From Gammaproteobacteria bacterium (GTDB lineage: Bacteria; Pseudomonadota; Gammaproteobacteria; Poriferisulfidales; GCA-002705445), in NCBI GenBank assembly GCA_002702235.1, contig NZYO01000001.1, positions 1 through 17,851 on the forward strand: a DNA stretch of 17,851 bases, written 5' to 3'. A model generated the notes under the pieces. It had not been told where the DNA came from. It ran no database searches and saw only the letters and a list, made by a program, of their open reading frames with translations. The translations under genes were made by a program, and so were the position numbers. Shown one piece after another: positions 7,501-15,875 of this stretch (within the stretch, counting starts at the first letter, position 1; the number at the start of each line of letters is the position of its first letter).

Positions 7501-7605
7501 AGGGGTACCTTGAATTACACCTCCTAAATTTGTAGTTACGAATTGAAATTCATCAGGTTGAGCATATATATATGATATTATAAAAATTATAAATATTTTT
7601 TTCAT
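4570..7605 (-). CDS. Large secreted multidomain protein: GDD module, cadherin-like repeats with a nested LTD, Fn3-like repeat, T9SS tail
   Basis: A 1011-residue exported protein. Order: signal peptide (1-15, cleaved before Gln16); one GDD module (19-147); a cadherin-like/tandem Ig domain (about 150-252, ending VLPINDNP); a second such domain (about 257-488) split by a lamin-tail domain (294-430) that begins IVVNEFLASS and contains DFVELYNGTSESININGW; an Ig-like domain with Cys554 and Cys583 (about 490-590); two more cadherin-like domains (about 590-692 and 693-778) with the linkers PINDAPS and PSNDLP; one Fn3-like repeat (780-905) like those of the giant protein; and a T9SS-type tail (918-1011) with AYPNPFNNT and final Lys. 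No catalytic motif is visible. A role as a surface adhesin or matrix protein is inferred. It is followed 18 bases later by the 260-residue secreted protein, likely cotranscribed. Confidence 0.82.
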   Translation of the reverse strand: MKKIFIIFIISYIYAQPDEFQFVTTNLGGVIQGTPRINGVRASSSDWVAAFDANGNCAGAGQLVWVAGDVRFNFIVYGDDITSPAVDEGMSSTENFTLKLWDESLNVIIEETNESGNPIYHSGWQSTNFTPIVGYNDPYQEYSFNVNNVDPVILGISLDEKYEDINFEITIDNISFLDEDGVSDEYLTLTLIDSSGNDGNQLSSNQNNYTINGNSVILNENYNGEIVIGMIIDDGFSSSEIYFANIEVLPINDNPFIVSQNIGNQTVFEDSFFVVDVSDFVIEDVDNIAPIATSQIVVNEFLASSDNCCMSPDGNYEDFVELYNGTSESININGWGFSDTEGEVSTIAPDTSIASGDFLVLWFTGDDDGFPEIDSKLSSDGETIYIEDSDGNVVINYSFSSQETDISYGRVFDGSNTWGTFSNPSPGYSNVSQELDIVLVEGQYYSVSGDTIFPSPNYDGDPLNVNVYPIDDQGGAGETFTFNISIIPINDPPSIIDAAIYPSIPGLSDTLSLSYIVSDIEGSNDTTLYISWFKNDEIIYALEGEESVNPEMTNCLETWRASIVAYDGEDSSGVYESNAVTICGDNTAPEWSESIETISVAEDDSVIIDLSNYITDLEQADSQLSFHSDSTDVSGIIETEFIGTALLKIKTVVENYFTPTDSVIQFNIWADDGLGGIDTTTIFVIINPINDAPSILNVPLFVINEDSHFVFNIDSISYIDVDNLVITHELTSGENYFLRGDSILPDLNFNGLLVVPFSISDGEHIDNDTLLISVIPSNDLPLEFSLIGPESGDTVYVNYSNQNYNLTFNWEEAVDLDGDSVSYNFTLLKEIDDPTSDSLSMTVYTDFIDVTEYQMSYMDFIEIIEEYSTNNKIELYWAVSACDSLGCQMSYLENEGLGWSLFIDASAYLSIDDNNKPPDQFTIFPAYPNPFNNTIEMRFFSMQGESMNISIYNLMGQKVKTLISENIIDGGYKTLRWNGTDASGQVVSSGMYIVNIIANDIFKTQKILFLK
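6142..6837 (-). other. Coding region of a cadherin-like domain split by a lamin-tail domain
   Basis: Within the 1011-residue protein, residues 257-292 give the first strands of a cadherin-like domain, up to EDVDN. Residues 294-430 (nt 6316-6726) are an LTD. The cadherin pattern resumes with ELDIVLVEGQYYSVSGDTI and ends FNISIIPINDPPS. The intact domain at residues 693-778 serves as template: there DVDN runs straight into LVITHELTSGENYFLRGDS. So the LTD sits at a loop inside the host domain. Confidence 0.65.
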
Positions 7606-7717
7606 ATCTTTTTAATTATAAGTGAAAATAGGACAGACTTATTCTATTAAAAATGTGTTAGAATATTGTTAGATAATTATTTGTATAATGTTATCAAACA
7701 AACACAAAACTTATATT

Positions 7718-7759
7718 TTATAAAATAAAAAAGCGGATTACAAAAAGGTAACCCGCTTT
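7718..7759 (-). terminator. Strong intrinsic terminator after the giant secreted-protein gene
   Basis: Minus-strand stem AAAGCGGGTTAC/GTAATCCGCTTT (arms 7748-7759 and 7730-7741) is 12 bp with one G-U wobble, has a 6-base loop and is followed by TTTTATTTTAT. It starts about 20 bases past the stop codon. The remaining 7606-7717 is AT-rich leader for the 1011-residue gene, in which I see no confident promoter. Confidence 0.9.
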
Positions 7760-7781
7760 AATAATTGTAGTATATATTTCT

Positions 7782-10700
7782 TTACTTTATAAGCATTAAT
7801 TTTTTCATCGACTGAAATTCACTCGACCTCATTCTGAAGAAATACATTCCTGCTGAAACTAGCTGTCCATAGTCGTTAGTAGCATCCCACATTATTTTAT
7901 ATCTTCCAGGATTGAGACTCTTAGACACAAGCGTCTTTACTTTCTTTCCTAGTACATCATAGATTTCTAATGAGACATATGAATTTTCAGGTATATCGTA
8001 TTGAATAGTGGTAATAGGGTTGAAAGGATTAGGATAGTTCTGATACAAGTTAAAAACCGTTGGTAGGTTCGCTAAATCTAGAGACAATACGCCACTTGCA
8101 TCTATCGTAAATGTAAATGGCCCATTTGAAGAAGCTGTTGTATCTACTCCATCTGTAGCCCGCACATCCCATGTTATTACTAGACTATTAATATTTGGAT
8201 GTTGTACAGACAAAGCTGCCATCTCATCGATAACTTCATTGAACTGAATTGTAAAAGAATTACTTTCTACAGATTGTGGTATAAAAGAAAGTTGACCAAC
8301 ATTTGTAGAATGATCAATCAAATATGTAATATTACGTCCCTCATCGCTCGATGCTTCCCATGCAACCTCTTGAGATCCAGTAGTTGCAGTGTTTTCATCT
8401 ATCGGCACAACAGTTCCATCTTCAGGGGATAAAAGTGCAAAACTTCCAGGAGGTATGTTAATTCCGTTTACAAACGTAAACCCAAAAGGTCCATTTTGGC
8501 TGGAGACTGTATCCATCCTATCATAACCAATTACATCCCAATCAACAACCATCGTATCAATTCCTAAACCATTGAAGTAATCATATATAAATGAATTTGC
8601 AACAGTTATAGACTCATCATTCAACGAATCCAATTCAGCAAAAACAACTATTGATTCTTCCTGTGTTTCTGGATCAATAACAGAATAATGCAATTTTAGG
8701 TCATAGAATACTGTATCCATTATGTCCATATCTATAGACTCTGTCCAGCTAATCGCAGTTGAATCACTATAAATTTCTTCAGTGATAGTCAAAACAATAT
8801 CGTTTGCCGGAGACACTAGATCAAAAGAATCTGGTATTGCATTTTCAGCGATGAATAAAACTTCATATGGTCCATTTTCGGCAAAAACAGAATCAATACC
8901 ATCTGTGGCTAATACATTCCAAGAAACATGAAAAGAATCTGTTTCAAGATCTATATGAACAAAGTCATAAATACCGCTGTGATCTATTGCAAAAGTAGTA
9001 TCATTTAAAAAGTCAGAGCTTCCTAACATAGTATCTGCTTCTGAATCATAAAAGTATACTGAGTAATATACAGAGTCCTGATCAGGATCAACAGACGGGC
9101 TCCATGTGATGTAAGTAGAGTCCTCTGGAGCAACCTCATAATTCTGATAATTTATTACATATGAAGCACTGTCTTCAGGCTCTATTAAACTAAATGGCAA
9201 AAGATTAAGGTTTTCTTTAATAATAGTAATATCAAAATAATATTCTGAAAACGCATAGGTGCCATCGTCGTCATAAGCATAAACATCCCAAGCAGCATAT
9301 AGCGTATCTGCCTCTAAAGAATCCATGATATCATACATAGATTGGTAGGAAAGAGAAATAGTTGTGTCCGAAATACCAAGAGCTTCAAAAAATGAATCAT
9401 AATAATAATAATATTCATTATCGTAGAGTGCAAAATCATATAATATCGTTCCACCGTCTTGGTCTACAGCTGTTTCCCATTTAAATACCAAAGTAGAATC
9501 TATAGTTTGATCATTTATATAGATTTCACTAAAGTCTACAGGTTGGAGCAAACTGAACTCTGCAGGACCAAAATTTTCTCTAGCTAGGTGAACATCATAG
9601 GGTCCATTAAAAGAACTAATGGTATCAACTCCGTCAGTAACATACACATCCCAACCAAGAGTTATTGAATCTACACTTAAAGCTGCTAGTAAGTTAAAGA
9701 TATCACTATACTGAAGAACTAAAGTCGTATCTTCAAGATCTTCAACGGAGGTAATGACATAGCCTGAATCTAAGTCCACTAATTCCCAACTATAAAATAA
9801 ACTGTCATTGTCAGGATCAAAAGAAGGTTCCCATGTTATAATCAAACTATCTGTTCCAACATTTGATTCAGTAACAGTTACCGTAACCAATTCCTCACCT
9901 AATAGGTCAAAATTACATGGCCTGTTATTATCATACGAAAAAAGAAGAGTAGAGCTATAATCCAAGGAAAGACCCGGAAGCGCACCATCCATACCATCTT
10001 CTGTAGCCATGAAAGTAGTTAAAGGACATAAATCATAAATAATACTATCTTTTGAAACATCCCAAAGAGCAAGGTAAACATTATCTCCAGGAACATACCC
10101 TTCAATAAATGGAGTATTTAGATCATCACCATAAATTGTTAAATCAAAATAAGAAGCACTATCATCAGAAAAAATAGTTCCTATACCAGCTAATGAATCA
10201 TCCTCAGTGAAAGCAGCTATCAGACTATACTCAGGTACCATCATACCATCAAGTTCAATCATTCCGTTTAGATAAGCAGAGTTCAATTCATCTGCAGGTA
10301 ACACAAGATCTTGTTCAAATGGTGAATACAAAACAAAAATTTGATAAGGATCATCAAAACCAGGCAGCGGTGCTCCATTAGTATTTGTCCACATGACTGA
10401 ATCTTTTATGGTAATATATTCTTTTTCAGAAATGTCATAAAATTCTAATGAAAAATATTCTCCGTCAGTCATACCATCTTTCTGTGGTGTTGAAGGATCG
10501 TCACCATAAATTTGAATGCTATAATATGATAAACCCCCTTCCCTAACAATTCTACTTGCTCCGTAGGAAACACTATCATTATGAGATATAGCCCCTACCC
10601 AATCATTTTCATTTGATTTATCACCAGGCAGGACAATCTGCCCAAAAGCAGAAGCAGAAGCTGGTGTAGCTACATGCGTTCCAAAAGGAGCAGGAAATAA

Positions 10701-13700
10701 AAATTGCTGCGCTGGATTATTAACACCAATTAATGGGGATCCATTTGTATTGTACCATTCAAAAACTTCTCCATTAATCATATATTCACCTTCGGAAGCA
10801 TCGTAATATGCTAGAGTAAATGGTTGCCCAGGGCCGAATCCATCAACATCTGGTGTTGAAGGGTCATCACCATAAACTTGAATATTAAAGTAATATTTTC
10901 CATCATTTTCAATTAACCTACCGACTCCTGCCGCAAAAGAGGTATCAAGAGATATTGCTGCAACCCAGTCGTTAACATCAGGCATGTCATAGGCAAGCAA
11001 AGCTTGGCCGATCACAGTCGCAGACAATGGAGTTGGATCAATGCCACCATCAAATGGAATAGGGAAAGAATAGATTTTTGATGCGTCTCCGAAACCAGGT
11101 AACGGAGCACCGTTTGTATTACTCCAAACTGTAACATCTTCCCAAATCTCATAATAATCCTCAGATGCATCATAAATAGCTAAATTGAATAATTCACCAT
11201 CGTCTAATCCATCTTTTTCCGGCGTTGAAGGATCATCACCATATACTTGCAAATTCATATAGGAAATACCTTCACTTTCAATAATATTGGAAACCCCGTA
11301 GATCTTAAAATCTGTGCAAGGCTCATCTTCTTCAATATCCTCCTCATCACAAGTAGAAGGAACTTCACCCCAAGCAGCTATAAAATCACTTCCTTCCGCA
11401 CGATCCCCATCAATAGTAACCGCACCAAGAACTTGTGCTGAGAGAGGAGTCGGTTTAAAGTCAGGATCGTAAGCGAGAAATGGATGAGGGAAAACGTAAA
11501 TCTTTTCTGCATCGCTCATCGTTGGAAGCGGTGCTCCATTAGTGTTGACCCATTGATTTAATGCACCCGCATTATAGTATTCGCCTTCAGAAACGTCATA
11601 AACAACTAATTCAAAAAATTCACCATCGTCTAATCCATCTTTTTCCGGTGTTGAAGGATCATCACCATATACCTGTAAATTGATATAACTAATACTATCA
11701 AAAACTGTTGCTTTTGTTGCTCCTACACATTCACCATTAGGTCCGATTGCTGCTATCCAGTCTTGGCTACTTACGATATCATCTAAAATAGATAACCTTC
11801 CAACAACTAACGCTGAAGATGGTGTTGGCGAAAATTCAAATGGAATTGGGAATGTTAGAGTCTGCTCTGAATTTGATAATACTGGTAGTGGTGCACCATT
11901 TGTATTTACCCAAACATAAGACTCACCGTTTGAGATCAGCTCACCTTCTGAAGCATCATAGATAAATATTTTAAATTCTTCACCTGAAGACATACCATCT
12001 TTTTCAGGCGTGGATGGATCATCACCGTATATTTGTAAATTTATAAATGAAATGTCATCATAAATAATAGCTGGGGATGAACCAACTACATTACCTACCA
12101 TATCTTTAGCTACTACCCAATCCGCTGAATCAGCAGAATTTCCATATATGGAAAAATTAGCAATAGCCATTGCAGATGTCGGTGTCGGCTTTATATAAAA
12201 AGAATTAACAGAATATAGACTAACAGTTCCACTAACTTCATTAGAGACAGCTATCATATCTCCACCAGTAGGACTATCTTTCATAGAGATAAACTCTATA
12301 GATTCAGGAGCTATATCTCCAGGAGCACCAGGATGGTACATCACATATTCTGGGTTATTGGGATTGGTAATATTATAGACCATAAACCCTGAAGATCTCT
12401 CTAAAGAAATAAATCCAAAAACTTGAGATCCTATTTGAGCAATTTCTATTTCTTCAGGTTCCGGGCCTTTGTCATCACTTCTGGAGTCAAATGAATAAAC
12501 GACTCCTGGGTAATTAGGATAAACATCCTTTAAAATTTGCTCAAATTGATCACCACTATCCCAGACTAGATTCCCAGAATCGTCCCAGATAGAAAATGAC
12601 CTTGCACCATATGAATATATAATATCAAAATCTCCATCTCCATCAATATCACCATCAGCAATGGTCGTTTTTAATCTTCCTAAGTCAATGCTTTCCTGCA
12701 GATCTGAAGCATTCGGAAATCTATCTTGGTCGAGAACGAGATCCCTAACCCTAGTTTCTTCAGAATATCCGTCGTAGTCCCGAGCATCTCCCTCATTTGC
12801 TGTTACAATAAAAACCTCACCCCCGACTTGGTATGTGGCAATAGCGTCTGGCTGATAAAGTCCTCGGGTTGGCTGTGATTTAATATTTATGTTTCCATCA
12901 TCCCTGTCTGTACCAAAAAATCCATTCCCCAATTGAGAATGGTCTTTGTATCCAAGAGGAATAATATCAGTAATTTCTTGTGCTTCTACATCAACTATTG
13001 CGAGAGCATTGTTCTCTTGTAAAGACACATAAGCATGTTTTCCATCAGGAGCAAATGCAGCAAATTCTGGTTCTAAATCTTGGCTTACAGTTGATGTTCC
13101 GGTAACTCTGCCTAGAGCGTAAACAGAAACAGTCCCGCTGACCTCATTTGAAACAACTAAAAGATCTTTGCTACTTGGACTTTGAGAGGCTGGGATAAAC
13201 TTAATACACTCAGGAGAAATATCACCTGACGCTCCAGGATAATAAGATAAAAATAATGGGAGAGTTGGATCAGATACATCATAAATCATGAATCCACTTG
13301 CCCTTTCAAGCCCAACAAAAGCATAAACTGACGCTCCAATATTTGCAACCTCTATCGCTTCAGGTTCAGGACCTTTATCATCAGACCTACTTTCAAAAGA
13401 ATAAACAACACCAGATATTTCTGGATAAAAATCTTTAATAATTTGTTCTATTTGATCACCACTATCCCACAATAGGTCTCCATTTACAGAACGAATAGAC
13501 CAAGATCTAGCACCATAGGTATAAATAACATCGTGGTCACCATCTCCATCAATATCACCACTTGCGGAGGTCGTTTTCATTCTACCAATTTCAGATAGTT
13601 GTTGTAAAGAAGATGCATTAGGAAAAGCAGATTGGTCTAAAGTAAGATCTTCGATTCTAGTTTCTTCACTGAATCCATCATAATCTCTGGCATCACCTTC

Positions 13701-15803
13701 ATTCGCCATAAAAATGTAATCTTGCGAGCCAATATTATGAACTACCATTGCATCCGGTTGATACATTCCTAAAGTTGGATGATTTCTGATATCAACAACA
13801 TTATCGTCATAAGAGTCATATCCATTCCCAGGTAAACTATGATCCTTGTATCCCAATGACTTAAGTTGTTCAATAGTTTTAGATTCTAAGTTAACTATGG
13901 CAACAGCATTATTTTCTTGCATACCAATGAATGCAGTTCGACTATCAGAGGATATTGCCACGTACTCTGGTTCTAGATCTTGAGCAATGTTTGAAAATAT
14001 TGTTTCACTAGAATTAGCAAAAGTAATAGTAACACCATTATGCGCACCCAATGTTGATGGCGTATAGTCATTACCAGGGCCTTGTTCTACAATCCATTCT
14101 GAAGCATCAGCATCGTTAGCACCAGCAGAAACAGACCAATTTAGGTTTCCACTATTAACCACATTCTTTCGAACAAGGGTTTTATTTTGAGTTCCATTTG
14201 ATACGCCAGCCACATCCCAACCAGAACCTGGATCATCAGGGAAACTCCCAATATAGTCAAGGATAGTAGTATCTGAATTTACAATCTTTACTAATGCTCT
14301 TGCATCATCACCATTGAAAGACACAACGCTTCCGCCTGTTGTTTGATCAGCATGGGAAAGAATATCAGAGTTTGATTGAGAATTAGCAACTATATGTACA
14401 TCACCACTCGCGATAGAGCCTGTTAAATTGAATGAAAACTCATCAATAACCCCTCCGTTTTGGGCTCCTAGTATATAATAATCTTCAAGATCTACGGTAG
14501 ATCCAGTACCATTATAAATCTCTAGATACTTATTATTTCCAGACTCTGCTTCACCATATTCAGAAAAAAACAAATCAGCAGCACAACCCGTACAGGTTGT
14601 ATAAGTAGAATCATATTGTCCAAAAATTCTAATTCCTTGAGCTCTCCAATAATCTTCTTGCCCAATAAAGGATGAAAAATCAAGAGTTTCAGATTGACTC
14701 ATTGGCTCACCATCAATAATTGTTATAATACTGATAGACCCATATGGATCTATTGAGTAGTCATCTGATGGCTCACCTTCATTAGCTGTTACAACCTTAT
14801 TACCATCAGGGCTAAATTGTAAATTGTCAGGTAACACACCGACTTCAACTGTTTTTATATGAGCTCCTGTCAAAGCATCATAAAACACAACACTACCATT
14901 TTGATCTACAGCCTCAGCCTGGACAGCAACAGCAACAAGGCCATCATAAACCGCTACCGCATTAGCAGTACCACCAAACACTTCCATATCAACATCAATC
15001 TCAAAAGATAATTGAGGAGAAGAAGGTTGAGAAACGGAAAGTGCAACAATATCGTTTGCATCGGCATTAACAAAAAATATTTTTTGTGTACTAGCGTCAT
15101 AATCTACTATTTCAGCAGCTCCTTCATCAAAAATTCCAGTATCGTACGTTGATAAATGAGTAACGTCAAGACCATCTCCTATACCACCAAAGATTCGAAC
15201 GCCTTGTTCTTTTAATTCTTCTTTTTGATTATCAAAATGTGTAAAACCCATAGTAGTAGCGGGAGAAACAGGTTGACCATCTATAATATTTATAATACTA
15301 ACACTTCCTGGAGGATCTATCCTGTAATCACTACTTGGCTCACCCTCATTAGATGAAATCACCTTAGAACCATCTGCAGAGAAAGAAACAGCATCAGGCA
15401 TAATACCTACAGTAATTGATTCAATCAATGTACCTGAAGTACTATTATAAAAAGCAATTTGACCTGGCTCATCTACAATCGGAGATTGAACAGCGACTGC
15501 AACTAACCCTTCAAATACATCAACAGAATTTGCCTCGCCACCAACAATGATATCATCTCCACCAATTGTATATACTTCTTGTGGAGATTCAGGATCGCTA
15601 ATGTCAACTGCAGATATTTCATTATTTTCAGAATTAACAAAAAACATATACCCTGTAACCTTATCGTATGTAACAATCTCAGCAGCATCCACATCAAAAA
15701 GACCAGTATCGTACGTACCAAGGTGATCAACGAAAACCTGTTGCCCAACGGATACGCTTTGAATTGAAAATGATAATAAAATTGTTTTTAATAAAGATCT
15801 CAT
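7782..15803 (-). CDS. Giant secreted protein: nested choice-of-anchor I propellers with LTD, six GDD modules, five Fn3-like repeats, T9SS tail
   Basis: A 2673-residue exported protein, starting at ATG 15803 with GGAG six bases upstream; an in-frame TTG at 15896 would add 31 residues before the signal peptide and is rejected. Order: signal peptide (1-20); N-terminal half of a choice-of-anchor I beta-propeller (27-206); N-terminal half of a second copy (216-395); lamin-tail domain (407-589); C-terminal half 2 (598-897); C-terminal half 1 (904-1199); six GDD modules (1203-1959); five Fn3-like repeats (1962-2569); T9SS-type tail (2579-2673) with NYPNPFNPITT and final Lys. Both C-halves carry DIDGDGD calcium-type loops, NEGDARDYDG and SDDKGPEPE, signatures of the choice-of-anchor I family. 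No enzymatic residues are evident; such proteins are often mislabelled alkaline phosphatase. Likely a surface or extracellular adhesin or matrix protein, by inference. The gene is flanked by terminator-like hairpins and appears monocistronic. Confidence 0.85.
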   Translation of the reverse strand: MRSLLKTILLSFSIQSVSVGQQVFVDHLGTYDTGLFDVDAAEIVTYDKVTGYMFFVNSENNEISAVDISDPESPQEVYTIGGDDIIVGGEANSVDVFEGLVAVAVQSPIVDEPGQIAFYNSTSGTLIESITVGIMPDAVSFSADGSKVISSNEGEPSSDYRIDPPGSVSIINIIDGQPVSPATTMGFTHFDNQKEELKEQGVRIFGGIGDGLDVTHLSTYDTGIFDEGAAEIVDYDASTQKIFFVNADANDIVALSVSQPSSPQLSFEIDVDMEVFGGTANAVAVYDGLVAVAVQAEAVDQNGSVVFYDALTGAHIKTVEVGVLPDNLQFSPDGNKVVTANEGEPSDDYSIDPYGSISIITIIDGEPMSQSETLDFSSFIGQEDYWRAQGIRIFGQYDSTYTTCTGCAADLFFSEYGEAESGNNKYLEIYNGTGSTVDLEDYYILGAQNGGVIDEFSFNLTGSIASGDVHIVANSQSNSDILSHADQTTGGSVVSFNGDDARALVKIVNSDTTILDYIGSFPDDPGSGWDVAGVSNGTQNKTLVRKNVVNSGNLNWSVSAGANDADASEWIVEQGPGNDYTPSTLGAHNGVTITFANSSETIFSNIAQDLEPEYVAISSDSRTAFIGMQENNAVAIVNLESKTIEQLKSLGYKDHSLPGNGYDSYDDNVVDIRNHPTLGMYQPDAMVVHNIGSQDYIFMANEGDARDYDGFSEETRIEDLTLDQSAFPNASSLQQLSEIGRMKTTSASGDIDGDGDHDVIYTYGARSWSIRSVNGDLLWDSGDQIEQIIKDFYPEISGVVYSFESRSDDKGPEPEAIEVANIGASVYAFVGLERASGFMIYDVSDPTLPLFLSYYPGASGDISPECIKFIPASQSPSSKDLLVVSNEVSGTVSVYALGRVTGTSTVSQDLEPEFAAFAPDGKHAYVSLQENNALAIVDVEAQEITDIIPLGYKDHSQLGNGFFGTDRDDGNINIKSQPTRGLYQPDAIATYQVGGEVFIVTANEGDARDYDGYSEETRVRDLVLDQDRFPNASDLQESIDLGRLKTTIADGDIDGDGDFDIIYSYGARSFSIWDDSGNLVWDSGDQFEQILKDVYPNYPGVVYSFDSRSDDKGPEPEEIEIAQIGSQVFGFISLERSSGFMVYNITNPNNPEYVMYHPGAPGDIAPESIEFISMKDSPTGGDMIAVSNEVSGTVSLYSVNSFYIKPTPTSAMAIANFSIYGNSADSADWVVAKDMVGNVVGSSPAIIYDDISFINLQIYGDDPSTPEKDGMSSGEEFKIFIYDASEGELISNGESYVWVNTNGAPLPVLSNSEQTLTFPIPFEFSPTPSSALVVGRLSILDDIVSSQDWIAAIGPNGECVGATKATVFDSISYINLQVYGDDPSTPEKDGLDDGEFFELVVYDVSEGEYYNAGALNQWVNTNGAPLPTMSDAEKIYVFPHPFLAYDPDFKPTPLSAQVLGAVTIDGDRAEGSDFIAAWGEVPSTCDEEDIEEDEPCTDFKIYGVSNIIESEGISYMNLQVYGDDPSTPEKDGLDDGELFNLAIYDASEDYYEIWEDVTVWSNTNGAPLPGFGDASKIYSFPIPFDGGIDPTPLSATVIGQALLAYDMPDVNDWVAAISLDTSFAAGVGRLIENDGKYYFNIQVYGDDPSTPDVDGFGPGQPFTLAYYDASEGEYMINGEVFEWYNTNGSPLIGVNNPAQQFLFPAPFGTHVATPASASAFGQIVLPGDKSNENDWVGAISHNDSVSYGASRIVREGGLSYYSIQIYGDDPSTPQKDGMTDGEYFSLEFYDISEKEYITIKDSVMWTNTNGAPLPGFDDPYQIFVLYSPFEQDLVLPADELNSAYLNGMIELDGMMVPEYSLIAAFTEDDSLAGIGTIFSDDSASYFDLTIYGDDLNTPFIEGYVPGDNVYLALWDVSKDSIIYDLCPLTTFMATEDGMDGALPGLSLDYSSTLLFSYDNNRPCNFDLLGEELVTVTVTESNVGTDSLIITWEPSFDPDNDSLFYSWELVDLDSGYVITSVEDLEDTTLVLQYSDIFNLLAALSVDSITLGWDVYVTDGVDTISSFNGPYDVHLARENFGPAEFSLLQPVDFSEIYINDQTIDSTLVFKWETAVDQDGGTILYDFALYDNEYYYYYDSFFEALGISDTTISLSYQSMYDIMDSLEADTLYAAWDVYAYDDDGTYAFSEYYFDITIIKENLNLLPFSLIEPEDSASYVINYQNYEVAPEDSTYITWSPSVDPDQDSVYYSVYFYDSEADTMLGSSDFLNDTTFAIDHSGIYDFVHIDLETDSFHVSWNVLATDGIDSVFAENGPYEVLFIAENAIPDSFDLVSPANDIVLTITEEIYSDSTAISWTESIDMDIMDTVFYDLKLHYSVIDPETQEESIVVFAELDSLNDESITVANSFIYDYFNGLGIDTMVVDWDVIGYDRMDTVSSQNGPFGFTFVNGINIPPGSFALLSPEDGTVVPIDENTATTGSQEVAWEASSDEGRNITYLIDHSTNVGQLSFIPQSVESNSFTIQFNEVIDEMAALSVQHPNINSLVITWDVRATDGVDTTASSNGPFTFTIDASGVLSLDLANLPTVFNLYQNYPNPFNPITTIQYDIPENSYVSLEIYDVLGKKVKTLVSKSLNPGRYKIMWDATNDYGQLVSAGMYFFRMRSSEFQSMKKLMLIK
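8097..9920 (-). repeat. Five tandem Fn3-like repeats in the giant protein
   Basis: Repeat units of about 115-125 residues lie at nt 9576-9920, 9213-9575, 8841-9212, 8463-8840 and 8097-8462. Each opens with FxLxxPxD or a related stretch, then a Trp strand (such as ITWEPSFDPDNDS), an acidic turn, and late in the unit WDVxATDGxDTxxSxNGP. The second repeat diverges at the end and contains a run of five tyrosines. The 1011-residue protein has a sixth relative (its residues 780-905). The fold assignment as fibronectin type III/Ig-like rests on length and Trp/strand pattern only. Confidence 0.7.
11191..11256 (-). repeat. Near-identical DNA repeat, copy in GDD module 3
   Basis: About 65 bases here match 11617-11682 in module 2 with only three differences that I can count, all C/T and all third-position silent in the coding strand. 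The other modules encode similar protein but with many more base differences. Confidence 0.8.
11617..11682 (-). repeat. Near-identical DNA repeat, copy in GDD module 2
   Basis: Direct-repeat partner of 11191-11256, offset by 426 bases, roughly one module length. It spans the codons for the YGDDPSTPEKDGLDDGE core. Confidence 0.8.
12207..15725 (-). other. Coding region of the nested propeller array N1-N2-LTD-C2-C1
   Basis: N1 at 15186-15725 starts at DHLGTYDTGLFD and ends GVRIFGG. N2 at 14619-15158 starts at THLSTYDTGIFD and ends GIRIFGQ. LTD is at 14037-14585. C2 at 13113-14012 resumes at IAQDLEPEY and ends GTVSVYAL. C1 at 12207-13094 resumes at VSQDLEPEF and ends GTVSLYSV. In ordinary choice-of-anchor I proteins the GVRIFG strand runs almost directly into the QDLEPE strand, so both inserts occupy the same junction. 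Confidence 0.78.
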
Positions 15804-15809
15804 TAAAGA

Positions 15810-15813
15810 CTCC
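15810..15813 (-). promoter_or_regulatory. Ribosome binding site GGAG deciding the ATG start of the giant gene
   Basis: On the minus strand GGAG is followed by six bases and ATG at 15803, which opens a typical signal peptide. This rules out the longer in-frame TTG-initiated reading. Confidence 0.75.
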
Positions 15814-15875
15814 AAATTTTTGAGGGGGTTTTTATGTTTTTTCGAGCTGTTTGATACATTTTGTTGAGGGAAAAA

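Larger units (their letters stand above)
9927..12197 (-). repeat. Six tandem GDD modules in the giant protein
   Basis: Units of about 120-140 residues lie at nt 11838-12197, 11478-11837, 11046-11468, 10680-11039, 10308-10673 and 9927-10304. Shared landmarks are PTPxSA at the start, DWVAA (or DFIAA), a strand INLQVYGDDPSTPEKDG, GExFxLxxYDASEGEY, WxNTNGAPLP and a closing phenylalanine-proline strand. The last copy is degenerate (IYGDDLNTPFIEGY, no NTNGAPLP). Copy three has a Cys-bounded acidic insertion. The Asp-rich core resembles a calcium-binding loop, which is inference. Confidence 0.85.

Noticed and set aside
15503..15748. Minus-strand overlapping frame inside the giant gene
   Set aside because: It lies fully within the N1 propeller coding region in another frame, and the giant gene's frame is unbroken there. 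It is a shadow, as are 17040-17231 and 17256-17480 within the edge gene.
7782..15803. Annotation of the giant protein as an alkaline phosphatase
   Set aside because: Choice-of-anchor I propellers are often labelled so by transfer, but I see no phosphatase active-site motif in the sequence.
15824..15828. Run of five G (C on the coding strand) before the giant gene as a phase-variable tract
   Set aside because: Too short to slip often, and it is in the leader rather than in the coding frame.
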